Under the pieces are notes generated by a model. It made no database searches. It saw nothing but the letters and a program-made list of their open reading frames with translations, and was not told the DNA's origin. A DNA stretch of 24,511 nt. Origin: CAYFMH01 sp964344165. GTDB taxonomy: Bacteria > Patescibacteriota > Gracilibacteria > UBA4473. Shown piece by piece: positions 14,546 to 23,400 of the stretch. Every line of letters starts with the position of its first letter. Positions within the stretch are counted from its first letter, which is position 1. The stretch is from positions 1 to 24,511 of the forward strand of contig CAYFMH010000018.1 of the NCBI GenBank assembly GCA_964344165.1, in the 5' to 3' direction. A program made the position numbers and the translations under genes.

Positions 14546-14926
14546 TTAATCAGCTAAAACTATCGCTCTAACCTGCTCATCAGCGAATAGTTCTTGCAAG
14601 AATTCTTTTTTAGCTTCTGATGTTGCATTTAGTAAACCTATCCCTTCAAAATCTCCATATTTTTCTAAAAACTCGTATGCTTCATCAACAGTATAAGTAC
14701 CACACGTCATTCCCAACAACACATCATACAAACTTTGCACTGCTGGTGGTATCTCTTTAGGATTTAGTTGAAGCCCTCTCTTGATTAATAGCTCATGAAA
14801 AGGATACACTCTTCTTGCAATATCTCTGTCCATCTCTTTCCTCTCTTCATCTGACAATAAAGAGTCACTTTCCAATGCTTCTTGCTCTCTTTCGGTTAAA
14901 TCATTGCCGACAAATTTTTCTGCCAT
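14546..14926 (-). CDS. Small acidic protein, tandem paralogue 1 (126 aa)
   Basis: The paralogue of the next gene. It carries DSLLSDEERKEMDRDI, YPFHELLIKRGLQLNPKEIPPAVQSL, AYEFLEKYGDFEGIGL, NATSEAKKEFLQELFADEQVRAI. It is acidic and helical with no signal peptide. It starts 11 nt after the stop of the 845-aa gene and is followed 1 nt later by its paralogue, so all are co-transcribed. A chaperone, immunity or adaptor function for the large protein is possible from the context, but nothing in the sequence proves it. Confidence 0.7.
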   Translation of the reverse strand: MAEKFVGNDLTEREQEALESDSLLSDEERKEMDRDIARRVYPFHELLIKRGLQLNPKEIPPAVQSLYDVLLGMTCGTYTVDEAYEFLEKYGDFEGIGLLNATSEAKKEFLQELFADEQVRAIVLAD

Positions 14927-14937
14927 TTTAGTAATTG

Positions 14938-17475
14938 TTAAGGAGTAACTGATATGCTTCTTGCATTGTAATTTTTCATTCTATCCATTATTTCTTTAAT
15001 CATTGTATTCTCTTTTTCCGTAAGTTGCCTATTTTCTTTTGTCGCCTTTCTTTGAATGTCACCAATATATTTTTTCAATTTCTTTCCATAATCATGCACA
15101 AAATCCGAAAAATATCTCTCCGTCGCCATGAAATGCAAAGCCCCGTTTTCCGGCTTATTTGTCCGCAAGAACTGATTCAAGCCCTCAAAAGGAGTCATCT
15201 GATCACGAACCCTCGCGAAGTTTCCATAGAGCGATTCTATACTATTAGTACCGCTCAAACTGTCAAATGACTGAACCATGTCCAGTTTGGCCTGTTTCAG
15301 ATCTTCGAATAACCTAGGGAAATTACCTAGATACTCCTTTGCTCTAGCAACATCTACATTTATTCGTCCACGTCTAGGAGTTTCTTTTCTATACATTCCC
15401 TGTGTCTTCTCCATAAGATCAAATACAGCTTGTCTATCTCCAAAAACGTCCTTGTACTCCTTAGCAACTGTTGTCCTATCAAATTTCTGAGCTGTTTCTT
15501 CTATAACTCCCCTCACTTTTGCAAAAGTGTCTTCGTCCAGAGTTTGGAGCTTAGAAAATCTCATAAGGTCTTTTGCCTTTGGAGCCTTTCCTTCTGCTAG
15601 AGCCGTACGATAGGATTGGAGAGTATCTCCCCTGAACTCACTCATGAGGTTGTGGGCGTACTGAGCTTTGAGTCCTGTTTCACTAAGCATATTGAGTGTT
15701 CTTACCTCTCCATTTGGCATTCTTATGCGATGTCGTTCGATGTGAGCTCCTTCCAGTGAGGTGATCTGAGTGATTCCAATGGTTTTTCCGTCCGTATGTC
15801 GAATTCCTTCTCCAAACATTTCTACTTCTACCATTTTGTGGCTTCCATCTGGATTATCTAACTTTGTCCAGAAGGCAAATTTAGGCGTTCCATTTTCCAG
15901 TGGTTTTCCGTTAAAACCTACGTCGAAAATTGGTTTCCGATCGACTCCCTCTAGGGGGGTTCCCTCTTTGTCCAATCTTTTTACAAAAATTTCCCCTTTC
16001 TGTACCATATCCTCTAGTTTTGCTCTAATTTGTGGGGCATAAGTCATAGTGAAGTTTATGTCTACGTCGTCTGGATTGAGTTTGGGGCGGTTTATGGCTC
16101 CTGATCCTATGATCGTCCACTTCTCTCCGATTCCATCAAATATTTGTGCTACTTGGCCTTGTGCTCGAATCATTTCCGACCCAATATTTTGGATAAACTC
16201 TCGCGTTCGTTCCGGCGGAACGTTGGTGTATTTAGGATCCCAAAATTCAAATGTATCGCGAATGGTTTCTTTTGTAGGTCGATTAACACTTTCTCCTCTC
16301 GTTGTTTGTGCATTAAGTTCGTGATCTTCTAGCATATCCATTCTTTTTGAGTTGGCGACCATCCCCATTCCAGAAATTCCAGCTTTTAACCCCAACGCAC
16401 TCATGATCATCATTGCTCCATTGAGAGCCATGCCAGAGGTATCTCCTGATTCAAGGGATTTATCCATTCCGACCACTCCTTCTCCCAATCCGTAAGCAGT
16501 AGCGGCTACATCCGCCTTAATTATTCCATTTGCAATCCTTTGCGCATTGATCCCCATTCGGGCAACCATAGTGCCTCCTCCTGTTACTAACATTGCTAAA
16601 ACAGAAATAGTGTTGATAGCGTCAGCCGTAAGAGCTTCCCCAGTAAGTCCATCTTTAGCGATATTCATTCCCGGGATCATCCGTTCTAGCATATCAGCAA
16701 TCACTCCTTGGTACATTTGTACCCGAGCTTCTTCGTTTGCATCTTTCATTTCCGTATCAACCTCTTTCATTTCTGTTTCAGACAACAGTTGGCCGCTTTT
16801 CAGTTTGTTAAGCGCTGTACCGATCTTTCCTCTCTCCAGTAAGCTATTGCCTTTAAATGTTTCCGAGAACCAATTTCTAACCCCGTAAACTATTCCAGTT
16901 TCACTTTCTACACTGTTAAAATACTTGAAAATAGCTTCTACTTTCCCGTATTGCTCTGCAAACTGCACGGCTTCTTTGGGAGTCATTTCAGACACTTGTG
17001 GTATATCGGGATATTGTCTCACTATATTTGATTTCACCTTTTCCGCTCCTCGTTCCTCAATCTTCCCTCCTAAATGATCTATTACGTTTTGTTGTTCGGG
17101 AGTAAGAGGATTTCCGGCCTTAATATGGCTTCTAATATCCTCCAAAACCGCTTGCTCACCATCCGAAAGCCCCAAAGTTTCCAAAACATCCCCGGAAGTT
17201 TCCGAGTCTTCGACTATTTCTACTGGATCGGGAATCTCGGATTGACGTTCTCTATGTGCTAAAGATTCCCTTTGTGTATCTAGTGATTCCCTAAGAGTAG
17301 GCGGAGGCACATCTCCCGCTACTTGAAGAAGATCGTCGGCACAATCCACTTGAGCCCCCACCAAACATTGATCTCCGTCCAATTTGCGAGCCGTACTTTC
17401 TAGGTTCCCTTGTCGTTCTTGAGCTGGACTCAAGTTCTCTCGTTGTTCTGTACCAGTTCGAGATTCAATAGACAT
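14938..17475 (-). CDS. Large cargo protein with nucleotidyltransferase-like core (845 aa)
   Basis: The polar N-terminal ~90 residues are low complexity and Arg/Glu/Gln-rich. Residues about 90-260 are helical. A Gly/Ala/Met-rich hydrophobic stretch (about 285-375: ISVLAMLVTGGGTMVARMG..., GMALNGAMMIMSALGLKAGISGMGMVA) could be membrane-associated. Residues 453-475 read WTIIGSGAINRPKLNPDDVDINF: G-S followed by D-x-D (D470, D472), the signature of the polymerase-beta-type nucleotidyltransferase fold, with E550/E552 in MVEVEMF as possible third acidic residues. The C-terminal ~200 residues are helical. I recognise no full-length family. Enzymatic activity and target are unknown; a toxin or effector role is a hypothesis. 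It lies 27 nt after a coiled-coil gene and ahead of two paralogous small genes. Confidence 0.7.
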   Translation of the reverse strand: MSIESRTGTEQRENLSPAQERQGNLESTARKLDGDQCLVGAQVDCADDLLQVAGDVPPPTLRESLDTQRESLAHRERQSEIPDPVEIVEDSETSGDVLETLGLSDGEQAVLEDIRSHIKAGNPLTPEQQNVIDHLGGKIEERGAEKVKSNIVRQYPDIPQVSEMTPKEAVQFAEQYGKVEAIFKYFNSVESETGIVYGVRNWFSETFKGNSLLERGKIGTALNKLKSGQLLSETEMKEVDTEMKDANEEARVQMYQGVIADMLERMIPGMNIAKDGLTGEALTADAINTISVLAMLVTGGGTMVARMGINAQRIANGIIKADVAATAYGLGEGVVGMDKSLESGDTSGMALNGAMMIMSALGLKAGISGMGMVANSKRMDMLEDHELNAQTTRGESVNRPTKETIRDTFEFWDPKYTNVPPERTREFIQNIGSEMIRAQGQVAQIFDGIGEKWTIIGSGAINRPKLNPDDVDINFTMTYAPQIRAKLEDMVQKGEIFVKRLDKEGTPLEGVDRKPIFDVGFNGKPLENGTPKFAFWTKLDNPDGSHKMVEVEMFGEGIRHTDGKTIGITQITSLEGAHIERHRIRMPNGEVRTLNMLSETGLKAQYAHNLMSEFRGDTLQSYRTALAEGKAPKAKDLMRFSKLQTLDEDTFAKVRGVIEETAQKFDRTTVAKEYKDVFGDRQAVFDLMEKTQGMYRKETPRRGRINVDVARAKEYLGNFPRLFEDLKQAKLDMVQSFDSLSGTNSIESLYGNFARVRDQMTPFEGLNQFLRTNKPENGALHFMATERYFSDFVHDYGKKLKKYIGDIQRKATKENRQLTEKENTMIKEIMDRMKNYNARSISVTP

Positions 17476-17502
17476 GAAAACATGGATAGTTTTTTTGAAG
17501 GA

Positions 17503-17799
17503 CTACATATCAGCGAGTGTCGCGGCAAGTTGAGCTTCTGCTAAGACAATTTCTTTTTTGTGATGTTCTTCCCCCTCTTGTATTTTTTGATGACTTAACT
17601 CGCTTTTCTTCTCTTGTAGCTCTCCCAAACGAGCTTTTCCGTCTTTCAGAAATTTATCCTCATGCTCTTTGAGCTTCTGGATAATTTCCTCTCGTTTTTC
17701 GGGAGCGTAGGATTCAGCTTGAGACAAAAAATGAGCTTTCACCTCGTCGGAAAGAACGACAGTTTGTTGAATATAATTTTTAAAAGTTTCGAGCTCCAT
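17503..17799 (-). CDS. Coiled-coil protein (98 aa)
   Basis: Highly charged and almost entirely helical (ETFKNYIQQTVVLSDEVKAHFLSQAESYAPEKREEIIQKLKEHEDKFLKDGKARLGELQEKKSELSHQKIQEGEEHHKKEIVLAEAQLAATLADM), with heptad-like spacing in the second half. No enzymatic motif. It is the first gene of the cargo block, with a strong promoter about 26 bp upstream. The family is not recognised. Its position before the 845-aa gene suggests a chaperone or structural partner, by inference only. Confidence 0.65.
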   Translation of the reverse strand: MELETFKNYIQQTVVLSDEVKAHFLSQAESYAPEKREEIIQKLKEHEDKFLKDGKARLGELQEKKSELSHQKIQEGEEHHKKEIVLAEAQLAATLADM

Positions 17800-17824
17800 T
17801 TTTTGATATATGCTAAATCTTTGA

Positions 17825-17853
17825 ATTATAGCATAAAATAAGCGTTAAATCAA
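17825..17853 (-). promoter_or_regulatory. Strong promoter of the cargo operon
   Basis: On the minus strand: TTGATT (17848-17853), a 17-bp spacer ending in TGC, and TATAAT (17825-17830). This is an extended -10 with near-ideal spacing. The predicted start lies about 18 nt before the ATG at 17799. It is one of the best promoters in the window, so the cargo is probably expressed from the integrated state. Confidence 0.75.
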
Positions 17854-17937
17854 GTTCAAGTGCTATGAAATACGCATACTTCAAAAAGTAAAAATTTGAT
17901 TTATTTTATAAAAAAAACCACAATAGCACTCGTACTC

Positions 17938-18252
17938 ATGACAAAAACGAAACCCTCTCAAAAAACGCACGATCCCCAAGAGGAAATAACCGCTCTTTTG
18001 AAGGACGTGAGTGGTTTTATGGTAAAAGGCCAAGAAGAAAGCGCAAAAAACCTCCTTCACAATCATATATTTTCCTTATGGCTCTCTCTTGAAGAACGAT
18101 CCGGAAGAGTTATTGAAGAGTTCAAAGCAAAGCTCAATCATGGCGGCCGGAAGTACGAAATTCTTCTCAAATCCTCCAAGATCAAAATCAAAAAGGATTG
18201 CCAAATAAAGACTACCTCGAAAGATCCCTCCAATACTCAAGAATCATCTTGA
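17938..18252 (+). CDS. Hypothetical protein (104 aa)
   Basis: Not recognised. A helical core (DPQEEITALLKDVSGFMVKGQEESAKNLLHNHIFSLWLSLEERSGRVIEEFKAKLN) is followed by a basic Ser/Thr-rich tail. The frame is open upstream to 17896, but ATG 17938 better matches the polar N-terminus. The 3' end overlaps the convergent amidase gene by 41 nt. It is a single plus-strand gene between two leftward blocks, and its reality is less certain than that of its neighbours. Confidence 0.5.
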   Translation: MTKTKPSQKTHDPQEEITALLKDVSGFMVKGQEESAKNLLHNHIFSLWLSLEERSGRVIEEFKAKLNHGGRKYEILLKSSKIKIKKDCQIKTTSKDPSNTQESS

Positions 18253-18715
18253 GGTATTTCCCGCAACACCTAGTCGATTTTACCTCATCATGGGAGATCC
18301 AATCTTTTTTTTGGATCCCGTATTTCAAGAAAAACCGCCTTTGAAGCCTATCCATCGCCTTTTTTAGCTTTATTTCTTCGTCGATTGACGGCTTGTACGT
18401 TTCGAAATTCCCCAAAACCACCACCCCCAAAGAATAATCATTTGCATTGCTCGCGTGCCACGTCCGACTCATCTCATCGTTTAGCTTCCATATTTTTCCC
18501 GTTACGATCTCGATCCCGTAATGATAAACAATCGACGGCGCTCTATGCCCGCCCCAATTTTTCGCTTGATGATAGGCGTTTATTTTGTGAAGTTCTTCAA
18601 TCGCGCTTCTTCCATCCGGGGGGACTCTCCCGACCGAATGATGAAGTATTATTTTCCGGATTCTGTTCGGCCAACTTCCGGCTTTTTCGTGCTTAAATCT
18701 ATAAATTCTTGTCAT
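18212..18715 (-). CDS. N-acetylmuramoyl-L-alanine amidase (endolysin)
   Basis: A 167-aa amidase_2 (PGRP-type) domain protein that cleaves the MurNAc-L-Ala bond of peptidoglycan. KIILHHSVG supplies the first zinc ligand (H25), TWHASNANDYSLGVVVLGNF the second (H87 followed by the family N-x-x-S-L-G-V motif), and the STRCCG segment replaces the usual T-x-CPG third-ligand motif (C150 or C151). KDWISHDEV (H142) is the conserved pre-ligand segment. There is no separate cell-wall-binding domain and no signal peptide, so release depends on a holin. Its ATG overlaps the holin stop (ATGA), giving a holin-endolysin pair. Confidence 0.9.
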   Translation of the reverse strand: MTRIYRFKHEKAGSWPNRIRKIILHHSVGRVPPDGRSAIEELHKINAYHQAKNWGGHRAPSIVYHYGIEIVTGKIWKLNDEMSRTWHASNANDYSLGVVVLGNFETYKPSIDEEIKLKKAMDRLQRRFFLKYGIQKKDWISHDEVKSTRCCGKYLKMILEYWRDLSR

Positions 18716-19182
18716 TTTTTTGAACCTCCTTTCCCCTTTATGAAGTCCCCAAAAGCTCCCGACTTTCGCTCTCCGAGAAATTGTCGGAGTCCGATCGGCG
18801 TCTTATAGCCCAAAAGCTCCAAATTCTCGAGGATCGAAAGCGCGTCCCGAAACACAATGAAAACAAACATCGCACTCAAAAATCCCGATCCCGTATGCAA
18901 GACGTTATCTATCGAAAAAGCCACCACGAGCAAAATCCCGTAATAAATCAGTTTTCCCGCCCCTTTGAAAAGCTTCCAACTCCTTATATCCTTTCGCTTT
19001 GCCGCCACCGAAACCCCCAAAACAAAATCAATGGAGAAGAGTAAAAAGATCAAATCAATAACCACCTCATGAGCCTCATAAATAGCTCCAAAAACGAAGG
19101 CGATAACCGATACAAAAAACTTCACTACAAAATTTTGAGCAAGAATCGACTTCGTATAGATGAATAAGTCGCTATGAGACAT
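18712..19182 (-). CDS. Phage holin (Phage_holin_4-like, toxin secretion/lysis type)
   Basis: A 156-aa membrane protein with several hydrophobic helices (about 18-35, 40-57, 76-90 and 98-112). It has the family layout: helices, LLFSIDFVLGVSVAAKRKDIRSWKLFKGAGKLIYYGILLVVAFSID, then FIVFRDALSILENLELLGYKTPIGLRQFL, which corresponds to the conserved SIxEN...G segment of phage_holin_4 proteins. Holins of this type form membrane lesions that let the amidase reach the wall. The amidase start overlaps its stop by 4 nt. A short membrane protein gene lies 24 nt upstream. Confidence 0.82.
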   Translation of the reverse strand: MSHSDLFIYTKSILAQNFVVKFFVSVIAFVFGAIYEAHEVVIDLIFLLFSIDFVLGVSVAAKRKDIRSWKLFKGAGKLIYYGILLVVAFSIDNVLHTGSGFLSAMFVFIVFRDALSILENLELLGYKTPIGLRQFLGERKSGAFGDFIKGKGGSKK

Positions 19183-19206
19183 GAGGCATTTTTTTTAAAT
19201 TTTTTC

Positions 19207-19455
19207 TTAGTCTTTTTTTAGCTTCTTGATTACGAATCCATAGAACAACGAAGCCGATCCCGCCGCCCCCAAAACGAAGATTTTTACATCCGTTTGAATC
19301 CCTTCCGGAAGAAACTGAATGAAACTTTGATACACAATCCCCACGATCAAAGAGAGGTAAAAATAAGCCGCCAACACGCTCAATCCGTGCTTTTTTGAAA
19401 ATTCCGTTATCAAGCTTTGAAGTATTCCGGTGATAGCCATAAGAAAAATATCCAT
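19207..19455 (-). CDS. Second holin-like small membrane protein (82 aa)
   Basis: Two hydrophobic segments (about 23-45, SVLAAYFYLSLIVGIVYQSFIQF, and 58-76, KIFVLGAAGSASLFYGFVI) and a basic tail KKLKKD. The size, two-helix topology and position directly upstream of a holin-amidase pair fit an accessory holin or antiholin. A longer frame on the same strand (19172-19576) overlaps it but has a poor, non-phage-like composition and is not adopted. The promoter is presumably in the inverted-repeat region 19456-19569. Confidence 0.6.
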   Translation of the reverse strand: MDIFLMAITGILQSLITEFSKKHGLSVLAAYFYLSLIVGIVYQSFIQFLPEGIQTDVKIFVLGAAGSASLFYGFVIKKLKKD

Positions 19456-19493
19456 TTTTAAAAGCGTTAAATACTCCGCAAAAAAATAATATC

Positions 19494-19537
19494 AAAAATA
19501 GGAAAAATTGGAAATATACTTCAAAATTCCTATTTTT
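19494..19537. promoter_or_regulatory. 11-bp inverted repeat in a divergent intergenic region
   Basis: AAAAATAGGAA (19494-19504) pairs perfectly with TTCCTATTTTT (19527-19537), with a 22-bp spacer. It lies between the leftward lysis cassette and the rightward peptidase gene. A weak TTGGAA (19508-19513), 17 bp, TATTTT (19531-19536) promoter overlaps it, so an operator controlling both directions is plausible. Confidence 0.45.
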
Positions 19538-19569
19538 TATGAAATAATTTCGACGTAATAAAAGACACA

Positions 19570-20412
19570 ATGCCAATCCTTAAAAAACCATTTCAAAAGA
19601 TTTTAACCCCTTCTCCGAGAGAGCTTTTATCCGATCTCGACAAAAGAGACTACCTTATTCAAGTCAAAATGGGAGGATTTCTCGCTCCCCGGTTTTTTGC
19701 TTCATGGAAAAAACTTCCCGTCCTCGACCAAGGACAAAGTGATTATTGTACGGCTTTCGGATCCTTTCTCGGATGGATCGAAAAACTTTCCGGAAACATG
19801 AGATCCGAAGTTCTTAGTCGTTTCACCAACGAAAACGCCTTCTTTATCGCCAAGAAACAAATGTCAACGATGGTAAATGAATTTTGGCGAAAGTTTCTCC
19901 CGCAATCCATAACACAATTTAAGGGACGAAACATAAAGGCCGCCTTGTGGAACCTAAATCACGGAATCGAATTTCCGGACGGATCCAATCTTTTCATTGA
20001 TTCTTACTATCGAGCGGACTTTCAAACACCCCGAAGAGAAAAAGAAAAACACTTCCGAGAGCTTTGTTACCTAATCCAAAAACAAGGGATTCTTCTCGGC
20101 GGCCTCATGCTCCGAGGATCACGATGGTTTGATAAAAACGGACGCTACACCGGATCGGGAAGGATTGAGGGAGGACACTTGATCGTTATTTGCGGCTACA
20201 ACTGGCCTCGAAAAGTCGTTTATTTCAAAAACTCGTGGGGGAATACTTGGGGAAAAAGAGGGTACGGAGAGATCCCGATGGAAAAAATTTCAGATCTAAA
20301 GGAAATATGGAGTCTCGGACGATCCTATTTTGAAATTTCCGAGAGCGAAAAAAGACGCCTCAAAGTTATGAGGAAGTCCCAACTCGACGAAAAAAATATG
20401 CTAACAGTTTAA
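19570..20412 (+). CDS. Papain-like (C1A) cysteine peptidase
   Basis: A 280-aa protein with the complete papain catalytic set. VLDQGQSDYCTAFGSFLGW gives the oxyanion Q54 and nucleophile C60. GGHLIVICGYNW gives H203. YFKNSWGNTWGKRGYGEIP gives N221 within the very characteristic NSWG-x-x-WG-x-x-GY segment. An N-terminal ~45 residues precede the catalytic domain. There is no signal peptide, and the propeptide, if any, is short. Stand-alone C1A peptidases are uncommon in phages; papain-like domains are known parts of polyvalent proteins. It sits 3 nt before the polyvalent-type gene, so it may process that protein or other virion proteins, or act in the newly infected cell. The target is unknown. 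Confidence 0.88.
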   Translation: MPILKKPFQKILTPSPRELLSDLDKRDYLIQVKMGGFLAPRFFASWKKLPVLDQGQSDYCTAFGSFLGWIEKLSGNMRSEVLSRFTNENAFFIAKKQMSTMVNEFWRKFLPQSITQFKGRNIKAALWNLNHGIEFPDGSNLFIDSYYRADFQTPRREKEKHFRELCYLIQKQGILLGGLMLRGSRWFDKNGRYTGSGRIEGGHLIVICGYNWPRKVVYFKNSWGNTWGKRGYGEIPMEKISDLKEIWSLGRSYFEISESEKRRLKVMRKSQLDEKNMLTV

Positions 20413-20415
20413 AAA

Positions 20416-23400
20416 ATGTTTACTGATTTTTTCACCTCCGAAAAAGACGAGCCTAATTTTGGTATTCGTCCCGTACAAAAAAACTACCAAAAACGAGAAC
20501 CACTTCCAAGGATCCAAGAACCAAAAGAAGAAGGATTTTTTTCGAATCTAGGATCCCGGATCAAACGATGGAACACCAACCGAAAATTAAGAATCCAAAA
20601 GAAAGAAGCCCTCAAAGATGAGCTTCGAATAAAACACCCCGATTGGAGCGAATCCCTTCTCGATTTTTCTGCACGAACCACCATCCGAAATAACAAACTC
20701 CGCGAAAAATATCCCAAACTCAAGAAGTTTGACGAGCACTTCCTAAATGCTCAAAAAGCCGCTAACGAGTATGTAAAGAAGGAAAGCGATAAATTTAAGA
20801 AATCAGTCGAAGAAGAGGGAGCTCTCGGAGGCGCAAAACAAGTGTACGGACTCGGAAAAGAAGCCGTCAAAGGCGTCGGGAGAGGTATTTTCTCCATCAC
20901 CACCGGAGCCGGAGAAGGACTCACCAAGCTCGCCAAAAAAGCAAGTCCCGACGGATCCAAAGCCGAAAGGATCTTCCAACGAATTGACGACGATTACGAC
21001 ACCCTTCAAGACATGGTGCTTAAACCCGAAGAATACACAAAAGGACTCGGACACTTTGATCCGGAAACAAAGAAATTCGTTTCCACTCCCGTCAAAAATA
21101 TTCTTTCCCCCGACGAAAAAGTCGCCTTCGGAAATATTTCGACTTTCGTCGGAGAAGTCCTCATCCCCTATACAAAAGCAGAATCCGCCACAGTAAAATT
21201 TTTAGCTCCCCTTGTGAACCGCTACCCGAAATTAACGAGAATGTTTGCCGCCGGATCTTCCGGATCGGGAGTTTCTTTGCTTCGTGCTCTCGGGGAAAAC
21301 TCCTCAAGCAAAGAAGCGCAAACCGACATCCTTCTTGATTGGGGGCTTTCCTTTCTTTCCGCCGGAGGAGGACGAATCATAAAAGAAGAAGTCAAACGGC
21401 TCAAACCCGAAATAAAAGAAGCTATCGTCGATATTTTCGAGGAAGCCTCCGAACTTGGACAAAAAGAAGGAAAACAATTTATTGAAGAGGTAAAAAAGAT
21501 TGATTTCAAAAAACTTGCCGATGAAGAGATCCTCTCACGGCTCCGAAAAGCTCTTGAAAATCCGAAACATCCGGGAGCTTTTTCGCCTTCCGGAGATGTA
21601 ACCCTCGAACATATTGTCAAAAAGGCCAAAGACAAAGGGATTTTTATCGAAGCCGTACAAAAAGGAGATGAAATTTCAGTTTCAAAAATTGTCGTCCCAA
21701 AAGGCAAACGAAACAAAGGTATAGGAACGGCTATCATGAGGGAGATCGCCGAACTCGCCGACTTTCGAAAATCGAAAATCGTACTCACTCCCACCAAAGA
21801 ATTCGGAGCCTCAAGCAAGAAGCGACTCGAAGAATTCTATAAACGACTCGGATTCGTTGAAAACAAAGGGAAAAACAAAGACTTTTCGACAAGAGAGACT
21901 TTTATCAGACTCCCAAAGACCGGAGAAACAGGCATAAAGACAAGCCCCCTCGAAACTCCTTCGAAGCTAGACATCGCCGCCGATTACAAAAAAGACGGCT
22001 CCATCCAAAGAAACATTTTCGGGGAAGACATAGAAGTAAAACAAGCCGAAGCCCAAAAAAAACTTTCTCAAAGAGAAGCCCTTCAAAAAACCGAGAATAA
22101 AAAATCCGGAAAAATCTTTGAACAAACGTACAACCCTCAAGGGAGTTTATTTGAAGGAGGATCCACAAACAAAAACGTCAAAGAATCCCTCAATGATATA
22201 CAAGATCAATTAAGAGATCTAAAAACTCGACGAGGCGCCGTTCAAGACAAAATTGATACAGAGATCCTTTTCGGAGACAAAAACGCCGCCAACGACCTAA
22301 AAACAGAGCTAAAAAGCATTGATGAGCGGATCAAAAAGATCGAACCCGAAACCTCGATCAAAACCTCAATCAATCCGAATCGCGTAGACCCAAACAACGG
22401 ACGAGAATTCGCAAAGCTCAATAACCTCACCGAAGCCGAAGCCGCAACAAAACTTAGGGACATTTTAGGCGATCCAGAAATGGTAAAAAAAATCGAAGAA
22501 GTCGAAGAGTCCTTTGACGACATTATAAAAATGGCGAATGAGTATTACAAAGGCGACGTTCGACGCATGATCGACGAACTTCACGACTATCAAACTAAAT
22601 TCGCAAAAGAACAACTCGAGGAAGTAAAAAAGATTGATAAAGAAGCTCATCCGGAATTTACCGAGCAAATAGAAAGCCTCGCCGATTTTATAGAGCAAAA
22701 GAAGCTTTTCCTCGCAAAAGCTCTCGGAATAAACAAAGTACGACCAACGAAAGCCGAGATCGAAGACTTTTTCCAAACGAAAGATTGGGACTCCCTCATG
22801 AATCTCGCTCGAGAACGTCAAAACAAATCCAAACTCGCAAAAGACTTTTACGAGAAGTTTAAACACCTGGACGAAGTAGATAAGCGATTTTTTGACGTAG
22901 AAGAAAGCGCAAAAACCGCCCAGGCTCTCGACGGAAATGAGGTATGGGAACTTATTACTCAAGAACTCACTTCCGGAAGGGCCCACAAAAGAGTCGCCGA
23001 CGCTCGACGAGCTAGAGGATTGGAGACACGACGCCTAAAAGGACAAATAAAACAAGAACCTCCAAAAGCTAAAAAAGAGGATCCCAAAGAACAATTTGAA
23101 ACACTCCCTAAAGAAGTGAACCTTGAAGAAGAATCCAAACTTGTCGGAGCCAAAAGAATCGCCCCCGATCGAGTAATACACCAACAGCTCACTCCCGAAG
23201 ACGCCATGAAAAAGATGAAAGCAGAAGAGCGGGAGCTCTTTTCAGAAATGCTTCAAATACTAGACAAACACCCTTACGGGATCCGAGCGAGCAAAGGCGT
23301 ATTTAAGCAATTCGACTCAATATCTGAAAAGCTCACAAAAGGAACCGCCACCGACGCCGAGACAAAATGGCACAAAAAAGTCGGAGATCGGATCGAATAC

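Noticed and set aside
15025..17262. Plus-strand frames within the 845-aa gene
   Set aside because: They are antisense to a long frame with a recognisable NTase-like motif and a promoter upstream.
19172..19576. 134-aa minus-strand frame overlapping the 82-aa membrane protein
   Set aside because: It covers the divergent control region and overlaps the peptidase start; its composition is unlike its neighbours, while the 82-aa frame fits a holin-like protein.
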